A stretch of DNA of 64,000 nucleotides from Candidatus Babeliaceae bacterium (GCA_007116155.1 SKJC01000002.1:124001-188000); one strand, 5' to 3'. Shown: positions 53,828 through 63,644, numbered from the stretch's first letter. Notes: generated from the sequence alone by a model not told the origin. A program made the numbers and translations.

Positions 53828-54211
53828 TTATACTCGACGCTTCTTAGGTGCGCGACAACCATTGTGAGGCAAAGGAGTAACATCTCGCAACATTACGATA
53901 TTTAATCCTTGAGATTGCAGCGAACGAACAACAGCATCGCGACCAGCACCCGGACCCTGAAGATTAATCTCCAAGTTTTTCACTCCAAACACCGACATTT
54001 CCTTCGAAAGCTGAACACCAATCTGAGAACCTGCATAAGGAGTACCTTTTCTTGATCCCTTAAAGCCAAGCTTGCCAGAACTGCAACGCAACAAAACGTC
54101 ACCTTCAAGGGTCGTAACAGAAACAAGCGTATTATTAAAGCTTGATTTTACATGTACAATCGCAGAATCAACTTGTCGACGAGATTTTTTTGTTTTCTTT
54201 GTGTAGGCCAT
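53828..54211 (-). CDS. rpsK: 30S ribosomal protein uS11
   Basis: The 127-residue protein of the small-subunit platform has AIVHVKSSFNNTLVSVT, GFKGSRKGTPYAGSQIG and the final DVTPLPHNGCRAPKKRRV, all diagnostic. It sits between rpsM and rpsD as usual. Confidence 0.96.
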   Translation of the reverse strand: MAYTKKTKKSRRQVDSAIVHVKSSFNNTLVSVTTLEGDVLLRCSSGKLGFKGSRKGTPYAGSQIGVQLSKEMSVFGVKNLEINLQGPGAGRDAVVRSLQSQGLNIVMLRDVTPLPHNGCRAPKKRRV

Positions 54212-54236
54212 TTCTAAATTTTCACCTCAAAAAGCA

Positions 54237-54620
54237 TTACTTCTTACTTACCTTACGTTTTCCTGCAACAGCAACACCACGAGGACCTTTACGAGAACGC
54301 GCATTAGTCTTTGTACGTTGTCCGCGCACAGGCAAACCACGTGCATGACGTAATCCACGATAAGAACCGATTGCCCTGAGCCGCTTGATATCTTCACTTT
54401 CTTTGCGCCGCAAGTCACCTTCTGTTACATAGTTTTCAGAAACCTCATGCTGCAGTGCTGCAACTTGAGTTTCGCTCAAATCTCTTACGCGAACAGAATA
54501 ATCAATGGCCAATTTAGTCAAGATTTCCCGAGACTTTGCCAAACCAATTCCAAATATATACGGCAACGCATATTCTATACGCTTGCCACTTGGGAGATCA
54601 ACACCCTGTATCCTTGCCAT
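54237..54620 (-). CDS. rpsM: 30S ribosomal protein uS13
   Basis: The 127-residue protein of the small-subunit head has [25 protein letters not shown] and the C-terminal [29 protein letters not shown], which contacts P-site tRNA. It follows rpmJ in the spc-to-alpha junction. Confidence 0.96.
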   Translation of the reverse strand: MARIQGVDLPSGKRIEYALPYIFGIGLAKSREILTKLAIDYSVRVRDLSETQVAALQHEVSENYVTEGDLRRKESEDIKRLRAIGSYRGLRHARGLPVRGQRTKTNARSRKGPRGVAVAGKRKVSKK

Positions 54621-54655
54621 ACAGTCCTTCTATAACACTAAATCGATCAAACTAA

Positions 54656-54772
54656 CTAACCTTGGCGCTGCTTATGACGAGGATTTGCCTTACACAAAAC
54701 TCGCACAATGCCATTCCTACGAATAATCCGACAATCTTTACACATTACACGTACCGATGTTCTTACTTTCAT
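54656..54772 (-). CDS. rpmJ: 50S ribosomal protein bL36
   Basis: This 38-residue gene is shorter than most ORF cut-offs. The ATG at 54772 opens [14 protein letters not shown]; the four zinc ligands are C11, C14, C27 and H33 (NPRHKQRQG ends the protein), the zinc-binding form of bL36. The stop is TAG at 54658-54656. It lies between infA and rpsM, the canonical place. Confidence 0.93.
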   Translation of the reverse strand: MKVRTSVRVMCKDCRIIRRNGIVRVLCKANPRHKQRQG

Positions 54773-54812
54773 TGCATAACCTCATCTAAACAAATTTACC
54801 ACTATACAATTC

Positions 54813-55055
54813 TTATATAGCACCTTTTTTATAGCGCAACACAATGCGCCCACGAGTTAAATCATACGGAGAAAGCTCTAACGCAACCTTGTCACCAGGA
54901 AGTATACGAATATAATTCATACGCATGCGCCCAGAGATATGACCTAGAACAATATGGCCACCCTCAACTTCAACGCGAAACATAGCATTAGGAAGGGTTT
55001 CCTTCACTATACCATCTAACCGAACAACATCTTCTTTTTGATTTTTTATCACCAA
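54813..55055 (-). CDS. infA: translation initiation factor IF-1
   Basis: The 80-residue OB-fold protein has [45 protein letters not shown] and [16 protein letters not shown], diagnostic for IF-1, which blocks the A site during initiation. It begins with an extra short N terminus (VIKNQKEDV). It follows map by 4 bases. Confidence 0.95.
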   Translation of the reverse strand: MVIKNQKEDVVRLDGIVKETLPNAMFRVEVEGGHIVLGHISGRMRMNYIRILPGDKVALELSPYDLTRGRIVLRYKKGAI

Positions 55056-55059
55056 GCAC

Positions 55060-55833
55060 CTACCTACTATCTATTCGCGTTACAACCTCTGGCCCATTTG
55101 CCGTAAGCAAAACAGTGTTTTCATAGTGAGCCGTCAATCCACCATCGCGCGTAAATACTGACCAACCATCAGACGCATCCACAAAAACTTCAAAACTTTT
55201 TTCAGTCAACATGGGCTCTATAGCAAAAGCCATACCTTCCCTCAACAATGGCCCCGATCCAGCAACACCATAATTGGGAATCTCCGGATCTTCGTGCATC
55301 CTGCGTCCAATGCCATGGCCACAAAAATCACGCACCACACCAAACCCACGATCTTCAATAACCGATTGGATAGCGCTAGAAACATCATATAAACGACTTC
55401 CAGGTGCAAGCTTTGCAACACCAGCATCAAAGGCCGCTTCCGCCGCTTTCGCAAGGCTAAACGCTTGCCTTGAGACAGGCTCCACAAGAAAAATGCGCGC
55501 AGCATCAGCACAATAACCTTTCCATGCGGCACAAACGTCAACCTTCACCATATCTCCAGGCTGAACAACAACATGACGGCTAGGAACACCATGGACTAAA
55601 ACATTATTAACAGAAACGCAGGTCACATGACGATACCCATGATACCCTTTTGTTTGAGATATCAACGAACGGCGACGCAACTGAGCATCAACCCAAGAAT
55701 CTATCTCAAGAGTCGTCAAACCAGGGCGAACAAAATCAGCGAGATGCAAAAAAACATCGCCTAAGCGTGCTCCAGCCTCTCGCATAACTTGTAACGCTTC
55801 TTTTCCACGAATCGGTATCATTACATCTTTCAT
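55060..55833 (-). CDS. map: methionine aminopeptidase, type I
   Basis: This metalloenzyme removes the initiator methionine. The 257-residue protein has the metal ligands in order: D in [13 protein letters not shown] in [10 protein letters not shown] in [15 protein letters not shown] in FAIEPML and a final E in HYENTVLL. The type I substrate histidine lies in GYHGYR. One base separates it from adk. Confidence 0.93.
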   Translation of the reverse strand: MKDVMIPIRGKEALQVMREAGARLGDVFLHLADFVRPGLTTLEIDSWVDAQLRRRSLISQTKGYHGYRHVTCVSVNNVLVHGVPSRHVVVQPGDMVKVDVCAAWKGYCADAARIFLVEPVSRQAFSLAKAAEAAFDAGVAKLAPGSRLYDVSSAIQSVIEDRGFGVVRDFCGHGIGRRMHEDPEIPNYGVAGSGPLLREGMAFAIEPMLTEKSFEVFVDASDGWSVFTRDGGLTAHYENTVLLTANGPEVVTRIDSR

Positions 55834-56529
55834 CTAACAAAACGTGTTGCCACTCACACACAAGCGCAACGCTGATACAAAATCATCATACACGGCTTCA
55901 ATATCCCCATCTGCATGAACTATCTTAACAGCCAGCCCAGCCTCTTGGTAATAAGAAACAAGACTATCCGCCTCTTGATGATGCACATAAAGACGCTCCT
56001 GCACAACCTCAGGTTTATCATCCCCCCGGAGCAGCAACGCGGAGCCACAGTGGTCACAAATACCATCTTCCTTAGGCTTAAGAGCGTCACTAGCAAGAGA
56101 ATAAATCGAACTACACGCCGAATTTGAACAAACACGACGAGCAGCCATTCTACGTTTAATTTCAGTGTCGCAAACGTCAAACAGAACTAAACAAAGCTGC
56201 AAATCAGGATATTCCCCTTGTAATAATTTATGTAATGCTTCTGCTTGTACTCTCGTTCTAGGAAACCCATCTAGCAACAAATTTTTTTCTGTCTCGCGCT
56301 CTTGCAACCAAGAACGTACAACCTTAATAACAATTGCATCATCAACAAGTTTACCAGATCGAACACAAAAATCTATCTGTTCACCAAGGGCTCCCCCTTG
56401 GGAAGCTTGCCACTTCAGGATGTTGCCAATAGAAACATGCTCAAATGGCAATCTTGCGACTGCCATTTGAGAAATTGTACCTTTGCCTGATCCAGGAGGT
56501 CCCATTAATACAACTAGTTGCTGTTTCAT
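55834..56529 (-). CDS. adk: adenylate kinase
   Basis: This enzyme interconverts ATP, ADP and AMP. The 231-residue protein has the P-loop GPPGSGKGT (10-18), the AMP motif LLLDGFPRTRVQAEAL, and a lid with Cys residues (VCSNSACSSIYSL, DHCGSALLLR) forming a probable zinc site: four Cys in CxxxxC and CxxC-like pairs. It is in the usual place between secY and map. Confidence 0.93.
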   Translation of the reverse strand: MKQQLVVLMGPPGSGKGTISQMAVARLPFEHVSIGNILKWQASQGGALGEQIDFCVRSGKLVDDAIVIKVVRSWLQERETEKNLLLDGFPRTRVQAEALHKLLQGEYPDLQLCLVLFDVCDTEIKRRMAARRVCSNSACSSIYSLASDALKPKEDGICDHCGSALLLRGDDKPEVVQERLYVHHQEADSLVSYYQEAGLAVKIVHADGDIEAVYDDFVSALRLCVSGNTFC

Positions 56530-56536
56530 TGCGCTA

Positions 56537-57859
56537 TCAAACCTTGTTTTTTATACGACCAGCAGACAGAAAACCTTCATATCTGCGCTCTATCAAATAA
56601 GATTCAACCTGCGAAGCAAACTCTAATGCAACACCAACAGCAATCAACAAAGAAACACCGGACAAAAAGAATGGCATATACACAAAACGGTAAATAATGT
56701 TAGGTAAAATCGAAAGAAGACCTAGGTAGACCGCACCGAGTAAACCAACACGAGTTAAAATGTAATAAAAAAATTCTGCGGTGCTTTTCCCTGGACGAAT
56801 CCCAGGAACAAACCCCCCACTTTTCTTCATCTGATCTGCTAATTTCACAGGATTGTATACTAATTCTGTATAAAAATACGTAAAGAATACAATCAACGCA
56901 AACTGCAAAACATTAAACAAAAAGCTAGTCCGCCAACCATCACTTAAAACAACTGCGGTTAAACCCTTGAACAATCCTGCCCACTGCAAAATCCCTGCTA
57001 AAATCGTCGGAATTTGCAAAAAAGATGACGCAAAAATTACCGGCATAACACCTGACGTATTAATACGAAATGGTATATAAGAACTCTGTCCGCCATACAC
57101 CTTGCGCCCGACAACCCGTCGTGCATACTGGACCGGAATCTTACGTTCACCCTTTTCCAAGAAAACAATTGCTGCTGTTAAAACAAAATAAAACAGCAAG
57201 ATAAACAATGCCGCAAAAATATGCATATTGCCAACTTGCAAAGCATTTATCATCTGAATAGCATCATTCGGAAATCGAGTAACAATGCTCGCAAAAATAA
57301 GCATAGAGCTTCCATTGCCTATTCCCATAAGTGAAATCTGCTCGCCCATCCACATAACGAACATAGATGCCACGGTTAGAGAAAGAACAAAAACAAAACG
57401 GAAAGCAAACCCCGGATTAACAACAACATTTGGCATCGATTCTAATGTAGCAGCATAGCCAATACTATAGGAAATACTCAATGCCAAGGTTATATATCGA
57501 GTATATTGATTCATAATCTTATACCCATAATCACCCTCTTTAGTTAATTGCTCAAAATAAGGGATCGTAAAGCCCATAAACTGAACAATGATCGAAGCAG
57601 TAATATAAGGCGATATTCCCAATGCAAAAAGCATACCTTGCGATAAACTTCCCGCAGAAACAATATCTAAATAAGATAAAACTCCACCCAAAACTTTGCT
57701 TCCATGCTCCAAAGTCTCCTGCAATGCCGATGCATTTATACCAATTGCAGGTATATACGAACCAATGCGATAGACAATCAACACTCCAAGAGTGAAGACT
57801 AATTTACGAGCAAGCTCAGGAATTAAAAAAATATTCCTCAAATTCCGAATAAGTACCAC
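56537..57859 (-). CDS. secY: preprotein translocase subunit SecY
   Basis: This is the protein-conducting channel of the inner membrane. It has 440 residues with ten transmembrane helices, starting with GTG and GAGAGG upstream. The family segments YRIGSYIPAIGI, the plug region following it, GGQSSYIPFRINTSGVMPVIFASS and the C-terminal LIERRYEGFLSAGRIK, a SecA and ribosome contact, are present. Confidence 0.95.
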   Translation of the reverse strand: MVLIRNLRNIFLIPELARKLVFTLGVLIVYRIGSYIPAIGINASALQETLEHGSKVLGGVLSYLDIVSAGSLSQGMLFALGISPYITASIIVQFMGFTIPYFEQLTKEGDYGYKIMNQYTRYITLALSISYSIGYAATLESMPNVVVNPGFAFRFVFVLSLTVASMFVMWMGEQISLMGIGNGSSMLIFASIVTRFPNDAIQMINALQVGNMHIFAALFILLFYFVLTAAIVFLEKGERKIPVQYARRVVGRKVYGGQSSYIPFRINTSGVMPVIFASSFLQIPTILAGILQWAGLFKGLTAVVLSDGWRTSFLFNVLQFALIVFFTYFYTELVYNPVKLADQMKKSGGFVPGIRPGKSTAEFFYYILTRVGLLGAVYLGLLSILPNIIYRFVYMPFFLSGVSLLIAVGVALEFASQVESYLIERRYEGFLSAGRIKNKV

Positions 57860-57862
57860 AAT

Positions 57863-58312
57863 CTACCTCTCCTTGGTTAGATGCGCCGCGCCACCCTTTG
57901 ACTCTAATGCTTCTTTTGCCGAAAGACTAAATGCATCAGCATGAACAATCAACTTTTTATCAAGGCTGCCACCACCAAGCACCTTAATTTGCGCTGTATT
58001 AGCAGACCGCAAGAGCCCTCGTTGTACAAATACTTCACGAGTAATTTCTTGACCATCTTCAAACAGCTTGCTAAGTTGCCCAACATTAAAAATAATCACT
58101 TCATCTTGAAAACGCACGTTACTAAAACCACGCTTTGGTAAGCGGCGAGCAAGAGGCATTTGACCACCTTCAAAGATCCCACCCTTAACACCACCTGAAC
58201 GAGCTTTTTGTCCTCGCTGGCCTTTGCCGCAACTAGAACCACGACAGCCACCACGCCCAACACGCTTGCGCTCTTTTACTAATTTAGATTGATTATGCAG
58301 ACTGAATACCAT
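57863..58312 (-). CDS. rplO: 50S ribosomal protein uL15
   Basis: The 149-residue protein has the Gly/Arg-rich opening RKRVGRGGCRGSSCGKGQRGQKARSGG and PLARRLPKRGFSN, both uL15. The ATG at 58312 has AAGGG upstream and overlaps the rpsE end by 20 bases. rpmD (uL30), normally between rpsE and rplO, is absent, since the two genes overlap directly. Confidence 0.94.
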   Translation of the reverse strand: MVFSLHNQSKLVKERKRVGRGGCRGSSCGKGQRGQKARSGGVKGGIFEGGQMPLARRLPKRGFSNVRFQDEVIIFNVGQLSKLFEDGQEITREVFVQRGLLRSANTAQIKVLGGGSLDKKLIVHADAFSLSAKEALESKGGAAHLTKER

Positions 58313-58811
58313 GGCTACCCTTTACCACCTGTTCAATTGTTTTTCCCCGAAGCTGTGCAATACGGCTTGCAGTACGACCTTTTGCTAGCGCATTTAACGT
58401 TGCTTTAACCAAGTTAATGCCACACCCTGAAGGTCCAATAGACTTTGCCAAAACATCTTGTATACCCGCAGCCTTCATAACAGCCCGAATAGCACCACCA
58501 GCAATCAAACCTGTCCCCTTATATGCAGGACAAAGGATAACGCGGTTTGCACCATGATGCCCTTTAACCAAATATGGTAACGTTGTACCACGAACAGCAA
58601 CATCAAACATGTTTTTACGTGCTCGAACAGTTGCTTTCGCTATCGCCGCTGATACTTCACGACTCTTTCCAAGAGCTATACCAACGCGACCTTTTCCATC
58701 TCCAGAAATAACAAAAACAGAGAAGGAGAATTGCTTGCCGCCCTTGGTAACCTTAGTGACACGCCTGACGCTTACAACAGCATCAATAAAATCTTTAGTC
58801 TCTTCCATCAT
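58293..58811 (-). CDS. rpsE: 30S ribosomal protein uS5
   Basis: The 172-residue protein has the double-stranded-RNA-type domain FIDAVVSVRRVTKVTKGGKQFSFSV and GDGKGRVGIALGKSREV, then RVILCPAYKGTGLIAGGAIRAVMKAAGI, typical of uS5. It acts in decoding fidelity. The final region overlaps the rplO start. Confidence 0.95.
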   Translation of the reverse strand: MMEETKDFIDAVVSVRRVTKVTKGGKQFSFSVFVISGDGKGRVGIALGKSREVSAAIAKATVRARKNMFDVAVRGTTLPYLVKGHHGANRVILCPAYKGTGLIAGGAIRAVMKAAGIQDVLAKSIGPSGCGINLVKATLNALAKGRTASRIAQLRGKTIEQVVKGSHGIQSA

Positions 58812-58840
58812 ACAAATATCCTAATTCACAAATTTCACGT

Positions 58841-59194
58841 TTAGATGGTTAAACCGCCAGCACGTAATCCCTCGGCTAAAGCCTGAACCCGCCCATGATA
58901 TAAAAAGCTCCCGCGATCAAAAATAGCATGATCAACATTTAAAGCTTTCGCACGCTTTGCTAATTCAAGACCAACCGCATGAGCCTGTTCTTTTTTACTG
59001 CCTGATATATTAGACAACTCTAATGTCGAACAACTGGCTAGTGTGCGCTGTGCACTATCATCTATCAGTTGAGCATATATATTGCGAGCGCTTCTAAAAA
59101 CAGCAACACGAGGGTGCCCACCCCGGGTCAAGCGTCCGCGAACACGCAAAGCTCTTCGCTCTGTGCGCTGCTCAATTTTTCTTTTCAAAGACAC
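58841..59194 (-). CDS. rplR: 50S ribosomal protein uL18
   Basis: The 117-residue 5S-rRNA-binding protein has HPRVAVFRSARNIYAQLIDDSAQRTLASCSTLE, HAVGLELAKRAKAL and the closing FDRGSFLYHGRVQALAEGLRAGGL, all uL18. The start is a GTG with GGAG upstream. Confidence 0.95.
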   Translation of the reverse strand: MSLKRKIEQRTERRALRVRGRLTRGGHPRVAVFRSARNIYAQLIDDSAQRTLASCSTLELSNISGSKKEQAHAVGLELAKRAKALNVDHAIFDRGSFLYHGRVQALAEGLRAGGLTI

Positions 59195-59234
59195 GATATA
59201 AACTCCAAAAATAAATCTTCAATAAGAAGAACTA

Positions 59235-59774
59235 CTACGACTTAGCTTTACCAGCTTTTCTTCGAATTTGCTGGCCCTGCAGATAAACCCCAGTTCCTTT
59301 ATAAGGCTCAGGTGGCCGCAAAGCGCAAATCTGACTGCAGCAATGGCCCAACAACTCTCGATCGCTAGACCAAGCAGTTATTAATTGACCAGTCTTATCA
59401 ATCTCAATTTTTACATCAGCGGGAATCATAAACATTATTTTATGACTAAAGCCCAAAGAAAACTCTAATTCTGTAGTTCCCTTTTTTACTGCTTTAAAAC
59501 CAAGGCCAACAATGGTGATCTTCTTTTCAAATCCCTCACCGGCGCCCTTGATTTTATTTGCCAACAAAGCGCGATGCAACCCCCAAAGCCGATTCGTATC
59601 ACTTGTGACCTTTACCGGAGAAATCAATAATGATTCACCATCAAGCGCAACCTGCAAGATATCAGGAATTTCATACGCTCCCTTTGCGCTCTTCCCACTA
59701 TATTCAACAACTCGACCCACAACCTTAGCAGAGACACCCGCCAAAGGGATCGGTCTTCTTCCTATTTTCGACAT
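59235..59774 (-). CDS. rplF: 50S ribosomal protein uL6
   Basis: The 179-residue protein has two similar domains; the opening MSKIGRRPIPL and the C-terminal EPYKGTGVYLQGQQIRRKAGKAK are diagnostic. It lies near the factor-binding site of the large subunit. Order rpsH-rplF-rplR is conserved. Confidence 0.95.
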   Translation of the reverse strand: MSKIGRRPIPLAGVSAKVVGRVVEYSGKSAKGAYEIPDILQVALDGESLLISPVKVTSDTNRLWGLHRALLANKIKGAGEGFEKKITIVGLGFKAVKKGTTELEFSLGFSHKIMFMIPADVKIEIDKTGQLITAWSSDRELLGHCCSQICALRPPEPYKGTGVYLQGQQIRRKAGKAKS

Positions 59775-59786
59775 CGCTTTTCCGCC

Positions 59787-60188
59787 TTACCAAATCTCGC
59801 ACAAAACTTCGCCACCAATACCAAGCGCACGAGCGGCCTTATCTGTCATGACACCCTTACTTGTGGTCACAATAGAAACGCCCAATCCCCCTGCAACATG
59901 AGTAAGGCTCTTCGAACCAGCATAGGAACGACACCCTGGCGTACTAATACGATTAATTTCGTGAATAGCCGACTCACCGCCAACATATTTTAAAACTAAA
60001 CGAATACAACGATGCGCTACATCTTCAGAAGCATCTATAATTTGAAAGTCTCTAATATAACCTTCTTGATGCATGATTTCAACAATTCTAAGAATTTGAT
60101 TTGAATATGCAAAATCAACAGATCGCTTTGAGCGCATAATAGTATTGCGAACAGTCGTCAAAAAATTTGAAATTGTATCTACTGACAT
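59787..60188 (-). CDS. rpsH: 30S ribosomal protein uS8
   Basis: The 133-residue protein has ISNFLTTVRNTIMRSKRSVDFAYSNQILRIVEIMHQEGYI, RISTPGCRSYAGSKSLTHVAGGLGVSIVTTSKGVMTDKAA, typical of uS8. The start is the ATG at 60188 (MSVDTI), 6 bases after GAGG; an earlier in-frame codon four residues upstream lacks a ribosome site. Confidence 0.95.
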   Translation of the reverse strand: MSVDTISNFLTTVRNTIMRSKRSVDFAYSNQILRIVEIMHQEGYIRDFQIIDASEDVAHRCIRLVLKYVGGESAIHEINRISTPGCRSYAGSKSLTHVAGGLGVSIVTTSKGVMTDKAARALGIGGEVLCEIW

Positions 60189-60209
60189 TCTTGTCCTCAA
60201 CTTATCTAC

Positions 60210-60395
60210 TTACCAACTCAATTTTTTAACGCCGGGGAGCAATCCCTGGCTAGCCAAACCACGAAAACACAAACGGCACATTTGAAAATACCGCATATAC
60301 CCACGAGGACGACCACAGCGTCGACAACGATTACGATGCTGTATTGAGGTTACTGGAAGCTTATTGTTCTTCTCTATTAAAGCTTTTCTTGCCAT
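60210..60395 (-). CDS. rpsN: 30S ribosomal protein uS14, zinc-binding type
   Basis: This 61-residue short form has the zinc ligands C22-R-R-C25 and C38-R-L-C41 and the closing [14 protein letters not shown], the type Z uS14. It lies between rplE and rpsH. Confidence 0.94.
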   Translation of the reverse strand: MARKALIEKNNKLPVTSIQHRNRCRRCGRPRGYMRYFQMCRLCFRGLASQGLLPGVKKLSW

Positions 60396-60404
60396 AGCAA
60401 TTCC

Positions 60405-60983
60405 CTATTTCCTTTTTTTCGAAAATGGCATACCAAGTTCTGCCAAGAGAGCACGCGCATGATCATCCTGCTTGCTTGTCGTACAAATTGTTACATTTAA
60501 TCCATACGTTTTATCACCAGCTCCAGCAGCCTCTGCCTCCGGGAAAATAATCCAATCTTTTATCCCTAGATTATAGTTTCCGCGACCATCAAGGCGAGAA
60601 CCAACGCCCTGAAAATCTCTCACCTTAGGCAATGCTAAATTAATCAACTTGTCCAAGAATGCATACATGCGCTCACCACGCAATGTTACACTCGCGCCAA
60701 TCTCCATACCTTCGCGTATTTTAAAGCCCGCAATCGATACCCGAGCCGCACGCTTGATAGGAGCTTGACCTGTGACAGCTTCTAAAACGCGCAAAACACC
60801 GCCCATTTCTTTGCTATCACCCACAGCCCCTTTAACACCCACATTCAGAACAACCTTCGAAAGTCGAGGGACTTCCATGATATTCTGTAACTCAAGAGCC
60901 TCCTGTAAGCGCCTCTGGATCGTCTCCTGATACAATTTCTTCAGACGATTTTGATGCGAAGAAGCTTTATTCTGGTTTGTCAT
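60405..60983 (-). CDS. rplE: 50S ribosomal protein uL5
   Basis: The 192-residue 5S-rRNA-binding protein has RLSKVVLNVGVKGAVGDSK, a central IAGFKIREGMEIGASVTLRGERMYAFLDKLINLALPKVRDFQGV and NVTICTTSKQDDHARALLAELGMPF, all uL5. The first 20 residues are basic and less conserved. Confidence 0.95.
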   Translation of the reverse strand: MTNQNKASSHQNRLKKLYQETIQRRLQEALELQNIMEVPRLSKVVLNVGVKGAVGDSKEMGGVLRVLEAVTGQAPIKRAARVSIAGFKIREGMEIGASVTLRGERMYAFLDKLINLALPKVRDFQGVGSRLDGRGNYNLGIKDWIIFPEAEAAGAGDKTYGLNVTICTTSKQDDHARALLAELGMPFSKKRK

Positions 60984-61021
60984 AAACTACCTTGTATTAT
61001 TATCGTACAAAACTCTAAATG

Positions 61022-61243
61022 TTATTGCTCAACAAGCCGAACATTGGAAACGTCAATCCACCGCTCTTGCTTATGAATCCCAGAAGATTCACCCTGCCGA
61101 CGCGCACGCGCGTGCTTAGAGGCAATTGCAACATTTTGTACTTTTACTTTACCTTTTTTGAGAGAAACATCAATAACAGGGCCTGTTTTACCCCGATCAT
61201 CTCCTGTTATCACCACAACAAGGTCGTTCTTTTTTATATTCAT
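61022..61243 (-). CDS. rplX: 50S ribosomal protein uL24
   Basis: The 73-residue protein has a KOW motif (KKNDLVVVITGDDRGKTGPVIDV) and an RNA-binding tail ending DVSNVRLVEQ. It initiates large-subunit assembly. It is shorter than the usual 100-105, because the C-terminal extension is missing. Confidence 0.93.
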   Translation of the reverse strand: MNIKKNDLVVVITGDDRGKTGPVIDVSLKKGKVKVQNVAIASKHARARRQGESSGIHKQERWIDVSNVRLVEQ

Positions 61244-61255
61244 ACTAATTCAATC

Positions 61256-61633
61256 CTACAAGACTTCTGGCGCCAATGAAACAATCTTAGTATATCCCAA
61301 TTGACGAAGCTCACGAGCTATCGGACCAAAAATACGAGTCCCAACAGGCGTTTGATCATCAGCCGATTTGATTATAACTGCTGCATTATCCCCAAACCGA
61401 ATATAACTCCCATCATCACGACGCAGTTCTTTCCGTGTTCGAACAATAACCGCAGTTACGACATCACTCTTCTTAACCGCAGCACCAGGAACAGCCTTTT
61501 TAACTGCACACTTGATAATATCACCAATGCGAGCTTTCTTTTTGCCTGTACTTCCAACAAGATGAATACATTGCAAATCCAGAGCCCCAGAATTATCTGC
61601 TGACTTTAAATATGTCTCTTTTTGTATTGCCAT
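61256..61633 (-). CDS. rplN: 50S ribosomal protein uL14
   Basis: The 125-residue protein has [40 protein letters not shown] and [27 protein letters not shown], diagnostic for uL14. It lies at the subunit interface. Confidence 0.96.
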   Translation of the reverse strand: MAIQKETYLKSADNSGALDLQCIHLVGSTGKKKARIGDIIKCAVKKAVPGAAVKKSDVVTAVIVRTRKELRRDDGSYIRFGDNAAVIIKSADDQTPVGTRIFGPIARELRQLGYTKIVSLAPEVL

Positions 61634-61646
61634 TCTACACCGTTCC

Positions 61647-61919
61647 TTATGCGCCTGGGGTCATAACACGCGACAAATACATATACTTTGTCTTCGAAAT
61701 ATGACGACCTTCATAAATCTCAACCACGTCGCCGGTATGCGCTTGTTCTTGTTCATCGTGCACTTTATACATTTTTTTTATACGCACGACCTTTTTATAC
61801 AAAGGATGTGCAAACATACGAGTAACTTGAACAGAGACCGTTTTTTTCATCTTACCCGAAGAAACAACAAGCCCGACCAGACTCTTTTGTTCCTTTTTTA
61901 CTGGCTCATTTGATATCAT
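61647..61919 (-). CDS. rpsQ: 30S ribosomal protein uS17
   Basis: The 90-residue protein has the uS17 OB-fold: [49 protein letters not shown] and [20 protein letters not shown] precedes the ATG. Confidence 0.95.
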   Translation of the reverse strand: MISNEPVKKEQKSLVGLVVSSGKMKKTVSVQVTRMFAHPLYKKVVRIKKMYKVHDEQEQAHTGDVVEIYEGRHISKTKYMYLSRVMTPGA

Positions 61920-61928
61920 TTATTTCCC

Positions 61929-62144
61929 CTAACCTCTCAAGCCCAATACGAATTTTTCATTCATATATGTCAAAACTCGCGCAATAGAGCGCTTCAATTT
62001 ACGCTGATCAGAAGGAAAGGACTTCGTTGGCGACGTCGCCTCCTTCAAGCGCAACTGAAAAAGATCTCGGCGCAGCTCTTCTGATTTTAATGCTAACTGC
62101 TCCAAATCCATTGCAGCTAAATCTTGCTTTGTTATCTCTTTCAT
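61929..62144 (-). CDS. rpmC: 50S ribosomal protein uL29
   Basis: The 71-residue two-helix protein has [26 protein letters not shown] and [15 protein letters not shown], typical of uL29 at the tunnel exit. Its ATG shares one base with the rplP stop (TAATG). Confidence 0.93.
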   Translation of the reverse strand: MKEITKQDLAAMDLEQLALKSEELRRDLFQLRLKEATSPTKSFPSDQRKLKRSIARVLTYMNEKFVLGLRG

Positions 62145-62572
62145 TATTCTTCCACCGCAGCTTCAACAATACGTCTAACTATTTTTGTTCGAATAGGAAG
62201 CTTGCACGCAGCAATTCGGAAAATATCCTTCGCTGCAACTTCATCAACTCCATCTATTTCAAACATAACACGCCCACGCTTAACTGGAGCAACCCACAGC
62301 TCAACGCTTCCCTTACCTTTACCCATTCGGGTTTCAGCAGGCTTCTTAGAAACAGGCTTATCAGGAAATACGCGAAGATAAAAATTACCTATCTTTTTCA
62401 ACTTACGAGAAAGCGTCACGCGGACCGCCTCGATTTGTTGCGCAGAAATCCAACCAGGCTCGATTGCCTGCAAGCCAAATTGACCAAACGCGACATCTCG
62501 AGCACCCTTAGATAAACCTTTAAGCGTGCCCCGCTGAACTTTTCTATAACGAATTTTTTTTGGCATTAACAT
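62144..62572 (-). CDS. rplP: 50S ribosomal protein uL16
   Basis: The 142-residue protein has [23 protein letters not shown], then [28 protein letters not shown] and [25 protein letters not shown], diagnostic for uL16. It sits near the A-site tRNA. Confidence 0.95.
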   Translation of the reverse strand: MLMPKKIRYRKVQRGTLKGLSKGARDVAFGQFGLQAIEPGWISAQQIEAVRVTLSRKLKKIGNFYLRVFPDKPVSKKPAETRMGKGKGSVELWVAPVKRGRVMFEIDGVDEVAAKDIFRIAACKLPIRTKIVRRIVEAAVEE

Positions 62573-62583
62573 AGTCGTTTATC

Positions 62584-63240
62584 CTAGTTCTTGGGAGCAA
62601 TAGTATAATCACCGCGATAAACCCACACCTTAACCCCGATAATTCCATAGGTAGTTAAGGCTTGAGCTAACGCGTAATCAACGTCAGCACGGAGCGTATG
62701 CAGCGGCACAGATCCCTCACGAGTCCATTCTTCACGCGCAATTTCAGCACCGCCAAGACGACCCTTAACGCGAATTTTCACACCACGCGCACCTGCACGC
62801 AACGCATCAGCAGCCGCTTTTTTGGCGGCGCGCTTAAAACTCACGCGCTTTTCCAATTGAGCTGCAATACTTTGTGCAAGCACAGCTGCGTTTAATTCAG
62901 GGCGTTTTATTTCTTGAACAGAAACTTCAACGTTTACGCGCGCTCCCTGTGCTGCAAGGAGTTTCGTTAACTCTTTACGAATGTTATCAATCTCTTGACC
63001 CTTTTTCCCGATAACAACACCAGGGCGAGCAGAAAAGATAATAACACGCATAAGATCACTCTGGCGCTCTATTTCAACACGACCAACTTCTGCTGTTGCA
63101 AGATGCTTTTTAATGTAGTCACGCACCGCTAAATCATCAGCTAATAACGACGCATATTTATTTTGACGTGCAAACCAACGTGATGGATGATCTAAATACA
63201 CACCAATTCGAAATCCTATCGGATTAACCTTCTGTCCCAC
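62584..63240 (-). CDS. rpsC: 30S ribosomal protein uS3
   Basis: The 218-residue protein has the opening MGQKVNPIGFRIGV, the KH motif VVIGKKGQEIDNIRKEL and the C-terminal GVKIRVKGRLGGAEIAREEWTREGSVPLHTLRADVDYA, all uS3, which lines the mRNA entry. Two bases separate it from rplV. Confidence 0.96.
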   Translation of the reverse strand: MGQKVNPIGFRIGVYLDHPSRWFARQNKYASLLADDLAVRDYIKKHLATAEVGRVEIERQSDLMRVIIFSARPGVVIGKKGQEIDNIRKELTKLLAAQGARVNVEVSVQEIKRPELNAAVLAQSIAAQLEKRVSFKRAAKKAAADALRAGARGVKIRVKGRLGGAEIAREEWTREGSVPLHTLRADVDYALAQALTTYGIIGVKVWVYRGDYTIAPKN

Positions 63241-63241
63241 A

Positions 63242-63625
63242 CTACGCCTCTTTTGCTAATTTGTTCTTCTTGTTCACACTCTTACCTGCCTGTTCCCGTG
63301 GTGCAACAACAATCGTAAGATGACTCTGACGAGAGCGCAACGGCACAGACCGACCTTGAGCCCCTGGTTTAAAATAATGCCGAATAGGACCTTGATCTAC
63401 GCGAACTTCAACAACCACAAGATCTTTAGGATCATGATTTGCACGATCCTTAGCATTAGCAATCGCCGAGCGCAATGTTTTTGCGACAGGAATTGCCCGT
63501 TTAACCTGATACGTTGCTAACCAATGCATTGCGACCAAGGCATCTTTTCCACGTATAACATCCACCAACGGTCTCAGCTTATATGGTGAATACCAGATAT
63601 ACCGAGTTTGAGCTTTAAATTGCAT
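63242..63625 (-). CDS. rplV: 50S ribosomal protein uL22
   Basis: The 127-residue protein has the opening RYIWYSPYKLRPLVDVIRGKDA, the conserved VAKTLRSAIANAKDRANHDPKDLVV and the tunnel-lining hairpin QGPIRHYFKPGAQGRSVPLRSRQSHLTIVV, diagnostic. A basic tail follows. Confidence 0.94.
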   Translation of the reverse strand: MQFKAQTRYIWYSPYKLRPLVDVIRGKDALVAMHWLATYQVKRAIPVAKTLRSAIANAKDRANHDPKDLVVVEVRVDQGPIRHYFKPGAQGRSVPLRSRQSHLTIVVAPREQAGKSVNKKNKLAKEA

Positions 63626-63644
63626 CCGATATACTCCTTACTTT

